This document shows positions 36,860 through 47,800 of a DNA stretch of 64,000 nt, in pieces. Within the stretch, counting starts at the first letter, position 1. Each line of letters opens with the position of its first letter. Source of the stretch: Nematostella vectensis. Lineage: Eukaryota; Cnidaria; Anthozoa; Actiniaria; Edwardsiidae. The stretch lies in contig NC_064040.1 of NCBI RefSeq assembly GCF_932526225.1, positions 9,651,356 to 9,715,355 of the forward strand, read 5' to 3'. Under the pieces are notes generated by a model. That model did no database searches, was not told the origin of the DNA, and saw nothing but the letters and a program-made list of their open reading frames with translations. The position numbers and the translations under genes were made by a program.

Positions 36860-38502
36860 AATGAGAAGAAGCTGTCCTTACGGTGATATTTTCATTTCCC
36901 TCTAAGTTTACGTGTCAAGAGAGTATACCATCCTGGATGACTGCGCGAAATACCTGCTACAAAACTTCAGAGATAAACAGACGAAAAATATGACATATGC
37001 GAGTCTTTAAATGGTCTGACTAGAACCGAGCAGAATTGCTTAAGTAAGCACTGAGAGCTCATCTCTAACAAGGCTCTATAATAACAAGAGCCAGAGGTAT
37101 AGATGTGATAATTATATTCAAGAAATAACGAAACGGTTTCCATGACAAATTGGCAAATCTAGGGCAGCTGAAAAGTGCAACCACATTGTAAAATTAGAAA
37201 ATTAAATTGTTTAAAATAGCCTAAAACATCGATACTGACCTTCTTATGGGGTGTATAAGGATATCGTACTTTTTGGAATAGATGCGTTTAATTTCTTCAT
37301 ACTTTTGCAATCGTGATTAATGATTATTGCCTTTTCAAGAGGGGATTCAATGCATTAAAAATACAAAAAAACCTTTCAAGACAATTATTGCGACTTAAAC
37401 GTTTATGTAATGCTAGCAAGTAAGTGGTCAAACAGTTTCTTAAAAACCATTTATTCTATTTCTTCCTCCCGTAAATTGAAAATCTTGCCTTTTTGTGTCT
37501 GTCTAGCAAGTTAATATATTTCAAGAGATAAGTGTATTTAATTTATTTTGTGTAATTTGTAAAAGTGGGTCTTCTACTAGTACACATTGGTTAGCCCTGT
37601 GCAGATCAGAACGCAATGCACGCAAGCCATGGAAACGAACGCCTTTGAAAAAAAATCAATATATAAGCAGAAAGAATAGAGAGTTATATTCGGGCTATTG
37701 AGTTAAACTTTGTCATCTACCCCCACCCCACCCCCCCACCCCTCCTTTTACTTCAGTAAAACTCAAACTGGCTGACATGGTAAGACAATATATTGGCGAG
37801 CAGGAAGAAAGGATACAAAGACCAAAAACATATATGCTTTCACGGCCTTTTCTAAATCATCGTCACTACCATCGACAAGGCTAATTGCTTTCAAGCAGCA
37901 TCGTTTGTCAAATGGCAAACAAACAGTTGAACAATAGAGCGGTTTAATGTGAGAGATTTTCAATAATGAATAATCCTCCATTGAAATTGAACTGTTTTTG
38001 AAATTGAAAAGTTCTTTATCTGAAACAGCTGAAAAGCATATATAGATTTCGGCACTGCCTAAAAGCGGAGTCAGCTTTATAACAATATTCTCATATGAAT
38101 CCTTGGGCAGTTTCGGGGTTTGACCCCCCTAAAGACTAGAGTTTTGCAATTCATTTTGGGAATAAAAAAGATCCATTAATAACAACCTTTACCTCTGTAT
38201 GCTTGATATATCCTTTCCACCCACTTTTACATACAACCTGTTTTAAATGCATGGTCCAGGCTTTATTTTATTAACTATTTCCCACATCGTAATGATATGA
38301 TTGACCTTCGCCCAATCCACTTCTTTTGCAGCATACCCCAAAAATATTGCTGATGTTAGTATTATTTATAATGACAAGGGTATCATTTACCAATAGCGCG
38401 AGAGCTGCTGTGTGTAGCTGCATTTGATAGACAACTGATATTGAACAGATATTTTCCTTTTACATTTCTACAATAGTCTAACAAAAATGTGCCTGGCATT
38501 TA
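36860..38502. other. intergenic, promoter side of paralog B; no gene seen
   Basis: AT-rich sequence without recognisable coding exons. A short stretch inside paralog B intron 1 (AGCCCAGCGAAATACAGAGA near 36227) matches AGCCCAGCGTAATACAGAGA near 57995, so a dispersed repeat straddles this neighbourhood. A C-rich run lies near 37720-37743. Confidence 0.35.
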
Positions 38503-38540
38503 ATAACAATAATAACAACAACAACAACAACAACAACAAC

Positions 38541-38611
<71 letters not shown>
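38503..38611. repeat. (AAC)n(AAT)n microsatellite
   Basis: Pure AAC triplets change to about 25 AAT triplets. It sits 300 bp beyond the 3' end of the reverse-transcriptase remnant. CR1/L2-type LINEs often end in short tandem repeats, so it may be the tail of that element, but this is inference. Confidence 0.85.
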
Positions 38612-38911
38612 AAAAACATACAATATGTACAAATATATACATAGCTTATAGCTGCGTGGCGCAAATATACATAGCTCATAGCTGCGCAGCGCGTGTTTTC
38701 AGAAATTTCCCAGTTAAAGTACTAAATGGACGAAAATCAGAACAGTTTCTTATGCTGGCGGGGAGAGATAGAGAGTAACTGCAGAATGCTGGAAAGTATC
38801 TGTTGTGAACGGAACTACTAGTCTTGTTCCAGAGCTAAGGCATCTTGTCGGCTTTATAATATCTAAGTTAAGATAAGAAGGCCAGAAAGTACTATAAAGT
38901 GCTTTAAAAGT

Positions 38912-40160
38912 TTATTTTAACAAGGTGTAGTCCCTCAGTTCGATTATAGTCAGCCAGTTCAGGTCCAGGATTGTTGAGATACTGTTTACATAGTGAGCAG
39001 TTACAAAACTAGCCATTGCAAATTGTAGTCGTTGCAACCTTACAAACAGATATTTAGGCAAAGGGTAAAATACAGTGTAACAGTAACTTAATTTAGATAA
39101 AATAAGAATTTCGACTAGATATTTACGTAATTTAAAGTCAGTGAAGTGTTCAATTTTCCTTATCGTCCGGAGTGTTCTATAGCATGATTTCAAAATATAG
39201 TTTATGTGATAGTCCCATTTAAGATGGGAGTCTAGGTGGACACCAAGGAGCATGGTGACTGACTGACGTTCTAGGTTGACGCCGGATATCGACAGGCCAA
39301 GGTTGAGCAGGTCCAGGGAGTGCCTTTATGACATCTGCTTAGTTGTTATCAGCATCGTTTTCTTCTTACTGGAATTCAGTGCAAGGTTGCATTCGTCTGA
39401 CCAGTTGCTGAGGTTGGCTAGGCTTGAGTTCATGATTTCAACCTCTGATGGTATGCCTGGAACTGGACAGCTGCTGTAGAGGATTGTATCGTCTGCGTAT
39501 TGAAAACTACGAACTGTGTTAGGGAGGTCATCTTGTAGATCCGCAACATAAAGATTGAAAAGCATTGGACTGAGAATGGACCCTTGCGGTACTCCAAATT
39601 CGGCCCGGGCCGATGAAGATTTGCGATCATCTATTTGAACGTGTTGCTGCCTCCCACAGAGGTAGCTGGCCAGCCACTGCAGGAAATTCCTAAAAAAACC
39701 GAAATGGTGTAACTTGCTTATTGTTGTTTTAAAGCAAACGGTATCGAACGCTTTCGAGAAGTCCGCCAGGACTACAAGGGTCACTTCCCTCTTCCTCATT
39801 GCGCGAATTAAATCATCCCGTAGGCCAAGAAGGACAGTGGTAGTCGAGTGACCTTTCCTAAAGCTTGAAATAGTGTCCCTAATAACTGCTTTCTCTTCAC
39901 AGTACCCTGCTATCTGTGTGGCGATTAGCTTTTCGAAAACCTTAGAGAGTACGGGAAGGATAGATACCGGCCGCAACTGATCTTCTGTAGTAGGCGAGTC
40001 CACTTTAGGGATAGGACTGATCCGTGCCAGTTTTCAAGCGCGCGGGAAATACTTATTGGTTATACAGTTATTTATGATAGAAGGGGGAGCTAGATGCTCA
40101 GCAGCGAGCCTCACAAACCGAACCCGCATTTTACTCAGATATTTTGTTAAGTACAGCTTT
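38912..40160 (-). pseudogene. CR1/L2-type LINE reverse transcriptase remnant
   Basis: The 39326-40003 frame has RT blocks in order: ARISPIPKVDSPTTEDQLRPVSI upstream, LADFSKAFDTV (catalytic Asp block A), GVPQGSILSPMLFNLY (block B) and FQYADDTILY (catalytic YADD). A second frame, 38912-39253 (LLGVHLDSHLKWDYHI and a thumb-like region), continues the protein after a stop and frameshift. Upstream near 40027 another frameshift breaks the W-K-L-A-R block, and remnants go on to about 40160. The endonuclease domain is missing. It is therefore a 5'-truncated, dead copy of a non-LTR retrotransposon. The clade is assigned from remembered motif context only. Confidence 0.85.
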
Positions 40161-41802
40161 GAAAGTCAAGAAACTTCAGCAGGCATTTTAATCAGTTCTT
40201 TTGTTGAGTACAGCTTTGAAGATCAAGAAAATTCAGCAGATGTTTGCTGCAAGAGAGCCCAAGATCTCATACCCAAAAATACCCATGATGAAAATTGCCA
40301 GTCCTTTTTTACCACTTTTTCTAAGTTCAAGTACTAAATCAATAGAAAATGCAACTATATATTTTTGTGAATACAAATGTTTTAATTCAATATCCTTTTC
40401 CTACTTCAGTCTTGCAGCACAGTTATTCTTCAGAAAATGTTAACCTTTAAAAAGACAAAGTTTTAAACCAACCAAGATTTCCTGTCAAAAATGTAACTAA
40501 AGCATAAGATAAGAATAGACAAATTACAGAGACAGCATTCATTCAGGAGGGGGCTCCAAAAAGTCACCCATACTATAAAGTGTTCCCTACTCACACATAC
40601 TGTAAGAGTTCCTTGCTCGGACACTAAAAACTCCCCGCGTTTTTGTAAATAATGATATGCAAAAGGCCTCTGCAAGCGGGATAAAACTCGTAAAATCAAC
40701 CAGCCGTCAGTCCACCACCAAAACACTTTGGAAACAAACATTTTAATTGAACAATTGAATCAAGTCACATATCCCCGATTTGCCGATGGGGGGGGGGGGG
40801 GGGGGGGGAGGGAGGGAGTTCTCTGATAAAAATCTAACCACCAAGGCTTTCTTTGAAGCATGCCTTTGCAGTATTATTTTTATTTACGTTTATTTTTGGA
40901 TTTGGCTACATACCAGAGGGATCTAGCTTATGATTCTTAGTTTTGTCTACAAATAGCACGTCTATTGAGAACCAAAAGTGGACTTTTGGCCCTTGTGGGG
41001 AGGGGGGGGGGGGTGCGATCGCACCCACTGCACCCCCCTGGGTACGGGCCTGGAAGTTACGGGTCTGTCTGATCGGTAGAATTGCGTGTAGAGGTATCAG
41101 TACAGGCCCGTAGCAGGGGATGGGTCACTGGAGACACGTGTCTCTCCAATATTTTCAAAAATTACAAGGAAATGACCAGTAGGGTCGTGTCTGCGCCCCT
41201 AATATTTCTGTATCGTGCCCCAATCCCTCCTCCAATATTTCTAGGCCTGCCACAGCCCTGCAGTACGATTGAGTCTGACTGCTACGGTCGGTACCACTGG
41301 TTGTAAAGTTGTCTTTACGAACGGCGCCAAGCTTTCCCTGATTTGTACCGATCGCACAGTACATGGCTTTGGGACAGCGATCCCTAAGTTCACTTTTCTT
41401 AGTTGAGATTAATGGCTGGGGTGGTAAGCTTTTGTAGCTTTTGTACTATGCAGTAGTTAGTTTGTGGCTTATGACTGAGGAGGGCCCTTTGTAATGTCTA
41501 GCAAAATGCGCAGGGACATACCCAACAATCACATGCAATAGTCTGGAAGGTATGAACTGTTCTCGACTGAGGTTATATACCGGACTACTAAAACCCTGTC
41601 GAAAAGCGGCGCCGTGTTTTTAAAAACTATCTACACATCTAGAGTAGTATTATGCTTATTTTTGAAAACGATCATATTTCGTAAATAAACGTAAATCAAA
41701 CCGCAAGCCATTTGATTACTGCTGACCCCTGTTTGATGTTTCCATTTTACAAAATAAAATGTAATAACCACTATAGTCAGGTTTTTGATTGACAGCTACT
41801 GT
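40161..41802. other. intergenic with dispersed repeats
   Basis: No gene seen. Contents are G-rich runs (about 40787-40808 and 41001-41013), a repeat copy at 40908-41052 matching 16005-16135, and directly after it a copy at 41104-41270 of the GGGCACTG...AAATGACCAGTA family. The remainder is AT-rich, probably including the TTC27 3' untranslated region just left of 41803. Confidence 0.5.
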
Positions 41803-44800
41803 TCAGCCTTTTAATGACGTAACCCTATCTGTTACTTGTTGCAGCCTAGTTTCCAAGTCGTTGACTGCGCCTGCTAGCTCGTCGATGACACCTCCAGTCA
41901 CTGCGTCAGTGTGGTGTTTCTAGAAGATAACGATGAAAGCTTTCCAATTTGATCCTGGTCTATATGCAATGTGATTTCGTGGTTGCATTTAGAATGCACC
42001 TTTCGCAAAATACCTTTAATGATATAATCTCCCATACTGCTTAAACATTAAATGCTAGCAACAAAGGCTGTAGTACCCTGAACACCAGATGTAGTTTTCA
42101 TAAGTCTATTCAAAAGCGAAGCATACCTCGATAATATATGCTAAGCATACGTTGGTGACATATGCTAAGTATACCTTGATGACAATAGCCAAGTATACCT
42201 TAATGTCATTAGCCAAGCAAACCTTGATGACATTAGCCAAGAATACCTTGATGTCCTTAGCCAAGCATACCTTGATGACAATAGCCAAGCATACCTTGAT
42301 GACAATAGCCAAGCATACCATGATGACAATAGCCAAGCATACCATGATGACATTAGCCAAGCATACCATGATGACATTAGCCAAGCATACCTTGATGACA
42401 TTAGCCAAGCATACCATGATGACATTAGCCAAGCATACCTTGATGACATTAGCCAAGCATACCTTAATGTCATTAGCCAAGCATACCATGATGACATTAG
42501 CCAAGCATACCTTGATGACAATACCCAAGCATACCTAAATGTCATTAGCCAAGCATACTTTGATTACAATAGTCAAGCATAACTTGATGACATTAGCCAA
42601 GCATACCTTGATGACATTAGCCAAGCATACCTTAATGTCATTAGCCAAGCATACCTTGATGACATTTGCCAAGCATACCTTGATGACAATAGCCAAGCAT
42701 ACCTTGATGACATTAGCCAAGCATACCTTGATGACAATAGCCAAGCATACCTTGATGAAAATAGCCAAGCATACCTTGATGACATTTGCCAAGCATACCT
42801 TGATGACAATAGCCAAGCATACCTTTATGTTATTAGCCGAGCATACTTTGATTACAATAGTCAAGCATACCTTGATGACATTAGCCAAGCATACCTTGAT
42901 GACATTAGCCAAGCATACCTTGATGACAATAGCCAAGCATACCTTTATGTTATTAGCCGAGCATACTTTGATTACAATAGCCAAGCATACCTTGATGACA
43001 TTAGCCAAGCATACCTTGATTTTTGCCACGAGCTGTTTGATGGACATCTTTGCGGACGATAGTAGCTGAATGGCTTGTGCACTGTCCTTGGCTATGGCCA
43101 CTTTCTCGTAGACTAGAGAAGCAAATCCAGCATATAAATAATTGACAATTCAAACTGCAGTAAAACGTCTATATTAAGAAGCAAACTGACAATAACCCAC
43201 AGGCAGCCACTGTAACTGTCGTCCCTTCGTTATTATATGCCGAACATTAATCAATAGATTAATACTATTTATCATTTGTGTGATTTTCTTTCTCATACTT
43301 TATCTGTATCAATCTTATATACAATAGCAAGTGTATAGGTTGCGATGTTACTGGAATCTTAAAGAACTTCCGTAAGAACGTTGTCACCCTTAAAATGCTT
43401 AAAACGGCTTGCCCTCTAATGAAAAATTTAACTTTCTCCAAAAAAGAACAGTGTAGACCGCTGTCAAATTTAAATAATAACAAAGGAGTGGTTGATCGAC
43501 ATCCTCTTAACAGGAAAACCCCTTACCGTCTGAGAGATCTATTGTCTCCTTCACAAATTCTTTGAGCGCTGAAACGTTATTAGCGACAGACGGGTCCTGG
43601 CTTCTACAACGGTGACCTTTCACGAGAAACCCCAAGGCCTAGAAAAATAAGCATTTAAATGAATAAATGCTTAGGTTCATTATAGGAGAAGGGAATAGGA
43701 ATAGATTTAAAGAACGTGAAGCATTAAAATGAACCAGGCATGTGGAGAGACCAAAGTAGAGAAATAAATAAAAAAATTAAGTCCTCGCCTAGGGTTGAAT
43801 AAAGGAGGAAAGAGTTCTTGGAAGTTACCTTTTCCGTATCCTCAGCAGAGTCTTTGTTCATGTACAGGTCGGCGTACATTTTCCAGATTGCAGCATTGGT
43901 GGTGATCTGAAACAAAAAGAAGATTTATACCGCGAAAAATTACTTTTAACTAAAAGATACCAAAATCTACCTGGCTGGTAACTCGACCCATGAGCTGAAG
44001 AAGTTCTGGTCTCAGTTTTGACGCTAAATACAAAACAAAACAGGTTTTAATGAAAGGATAAGCAATAGTAAATATGAAAATATAATAATAATTGGTGATA
44101 ATACCAGTTAAATCAGTTTAACCAGCTAATCAGAATGAAATTGCCTTGATCTCTCGCTGTCATCGAAAATGGGTGTAGAAGCAGTTCATCTCTTACCAGA
44201 TACGCCATTAACATCAGGAGCTTCATCCGTCACTACTTTAACCAGATAACCCAGCACCTAAAATGAAATACGCCCAATATCATTTGGAACAACTACGGCA
44301 AATCTTAGATCATGTAACCCTAGCTCCATATATCTAATATAAATGCTTATAGGCGATGGAAGACAAAAGGTTTTCCACTGATGAAGGTACAAATATCTCA
44401 AAACCTTTGGACAATATAATCTTGCGACATTGAAGATTTAACGATGCTACGGAGTGCAGAACGCATTCTGCACAAACAGAGTCGTAGCAGGGGTGGAGCA
44501 CTGGGGGAAATGGAAATGACCAATTGGGGCGTGGCTTTGCCCCTCCAATATTTTCTTAAACACGAGGCTTCCGGTATAAAAGGGATAAGCTCCTCCCATC
44601 CCCGGGCTTAAGAACAATCAGTCATCATTCAGCCGTAAATTAGTCAAAATGTCAGGACAATTGCTCTGAGCGCTAAATTCAAATTTCATATTCTAAACCA
44701 AATTAAATATCGTTCCTAAAATTGCCCACCCAAAATGTTTCTATTTATAGTAAAATAATGCTATACCAAGCTGTGTGCGCTCTTAATACGAGCATTTCCA

Positions 44801-47800
44801 TCACAACGCGAGAATAATTTATGCAGATGCGTTAATATAGCTTTATACCAACCGATATAGACTAAGAGATAAGCAATTTCATGGAGACTTATAATTTGTG
44901 ACTGATAGCGTGGCAGTGTTCTGATTATAATTGCAAATTCGAGCCCGGGGGTGGGAGGAGCTTTCCCTTTTATAGCGGAACCTCGCGTTCAATGTTTCTG
45001 ACTGTGCCCCCCCCCCCAATCTTACGTGGCCTGCTACGACTCAAATACTGATACTGATACTGAGTTTTTTTTAAATACTGACACTGAGTTTTTTAAAATA
45101 CTGATACTTAGTTATTTGAGCTACCTCGACGTCCTTGTACTTGTCCTTAAGGTCCATTAACCGGTGGTACGCTCTCATGGCGTCCCGGAATGCCCCTATG
45201 TCCATACTAATTAGGAGGAAGTTCTCCCACATGTGCCAGCTGTCGTATTTACACCTGAGTGCTTCCTGCAGTGCCGAGTGAGCCTTTGGTCTGCAAGTAG
45301 CCCAAAAAATACTCATGTTAGAGCAATATAATAGTGCATTGATGTTGGCATTTCAAGACAGAGCAGTTACAGTAAAACTAAAACACTTAGGGATTGATGT
45401 TAATAGCCCGAACAAAAGTTCAAATGCGAATTGGTGTAAGCATTTCGTACCAGAGTAGTATAAATTCGAATGAGGAATAATGCTGGTAGTTCAAGTGAAA
45501 GCAGTATGATACACTAAAAAATGCAGATTGATGTTGACACTGAGTAACATCAGATTAACAGCATGCTTTGTTGGAATGTGCCCCTATAAAATGAATTCAC
45601 TTACTTATTATTGAGCTTTATACAGACATTGGCCAAGTTATTCCATGCCTCGCCATTCTATAATAAAAATATTGCTTGAGATCACAGTCAACAATCTACA
45701 TACATAGTATACATACATATATACATACATACATAAAAAAAATACATATAACATACTGTATGACAGACTCCGCTACTTACAGAAAAATCCAAGTTGACGC
45801 AGCGATGGAAAGCTTTATTGGCAAGTTCAAGGTCATTTGTTGCCATGGCAGCACACCCGAGGGAAAACCACACGCCATCCTAAAGAAAAAAAAATTCTGT
45901 AAGTGGAAGTATTGGGCTACCGATTAATAAGCTATGGGCCACAAAAGTTACCTGAATCGCATTTATCTTTAAGGACTTCTTGAAACAAGGGATGCATTCT
46001 GCAAACTAAAAAAGTAGTATATTTAATAACATGAAAATATTGACATTGAATACTGTAATACAAAAACTACATGGTGTACGTATTGCAAAGCAATAATGGT
46101 GGTCCAAGGGAAGACCCCCATAGTACACCTAACCCAACAATCCAACTTGTTTAACACAGCCTTGTTTATCATGGGATATATCGGCACCCTTACCCTAACA
46201 GCTCGTAGGTGGAGAAGTCCCAGGGACCTTTGGGCACGTGAGCTCCGATGATTGGACAGTTCCCATGCCTTTTCGTAATGCTCAGCTTCCTGAACATACA
46301 GATAACTAGCCTCCTCCGCAGAAATCTCGAGTGCTTTTTACTCTAAGTACAGTATTTTTATGAATTGGGATTCCTGTGGCGAGTTGAACCGGAACCGAAA
46401 GAGGCAAGAGGGAGAAAGGAAATCGCTTTTTTCACTAACCCAGGCCCCTACTCTTTCTTGAATACGCCACAGGAAGCCCGAAATAGAAAAAAAGCCTTTT
46501 TCTCAAATCACTCAAGACGCCTGCGGAGGAGGCTAACAGATAACATACATGTGGAAAGCATAAAGTTAATTGCCAGGAATAAAGGGTTGGTAGTTGGCAA
46601 GACTGATTTTCCTTATTTGGAGATCTGGCGTCAGTCAAATAATCAATCAATATATACTCTTTATGTAAATTGATGTTACCTTGGTGATGTCTCCCAAAAG
46701 GCACCACAGGGTGACAGTCTCATTAACTGCAAGCTGCTGACGCACGAGTTTCTCGGCCTGAAAGCAAATTCTCCTTCAACAACGTGCAATGTAGTTAACT
46801 AAATGAAATCTAACTCCATGCACATAGGAAGATGACAGTTTTGATGAAGATGACAAAATTGTTTATCGCAATATGAGCGTATATCTTGGACCTATATCGT
46901 TAAAACTTCTGCTGGAACGAACTTCGTAACTGATGACATAGTCCACTTAACCTTTCGAAGTTCAAACACATGAGATATCAAGATTTACAAACAAGGATAT
47001 ATAATAGTCACAGCACCAGACAACGATGAATAAACACAAAAACATATGATTTATGAGGCTTCTACCACTATTACACATATGAAATAGCGGTAAGGTTGAC
47101 ACAACAGAGCACGGCTCCAACTCAAGTGTAACCTCGGTTAGTAAGCACTGTCACTGGGGGTGGTCACTGCCAGAGGGTTTATTGCGTCCCCAGTGGTTCT
47201 TTTACGTCCCTTCGGTTCAGGTTTAGTGTAGTACAGCTTGAAGAGACGGGACCTCCGGTTTAGTGTCCTTATCCGAGAAGACTGGAAACACGGGAGAATA
47301 ACTTCAACTCACTTGTGACAAATTCGTTTCAAGGCAGGAACCCGGAAAAATCCCCAGTTTGAGCCAGGATTCGAACCTGGGCCACAGCGGTGAGAGGCCG
47401 ACGCGCTAACACACTAGGCCACCCGTGCTTCCGTACATATTGAAATGGATTGTATTTTTTTCCAAGACATAAAAACCAGCTTGTTGAGAGAGCGGTGTTT
47501 TAGAATTGGTATACCTTTTCGTGCTTGCCGAGAATTTGGTAACAAGAAATGACATCTTCCCACAACTCCAGGCGCAAGAACACGTCAAGAGCGCTCTTGA
47601 AGGCGTGCAATGATACCAGCACCTGCGCTAATTCACGCTTTTAACAGAGGAAAATAGGCGTATATCAACAACATTATATTTCACATTGAGAGCGCACTGT
47701 GTGAAGCCGTCAAAGGGGAAAACAGGCGTATATCAAAAAGGTAATTATTCACATCAACACTCTTGAAGAAGTGCGGGGATACCAGAAGCGTGCGATAGCT

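Noticed and set aside
39326-40003. Intact retrotransposon gene
   Set aside because: RT motifs are present, but stops and frameshifts break both ends and no endonuclease is found, so it is listed as a remnant.
42106-43101. Long frames on both strands (HTLMTLAK-, RYAWLMSS- and KVCLANVI-type repeats) as a repeat protein gene
   Set aside because: They are readings of the 24-bp intronic array. Only the frame continuous with TTC27 exon 29 is of interest, as a possible splice extension, not as a separate gene.
47345-47432. Functional tRNA gene
   Set aside because: A and B boxes are good, but the acceptor strands do not pair and a long SINE-type body follows.
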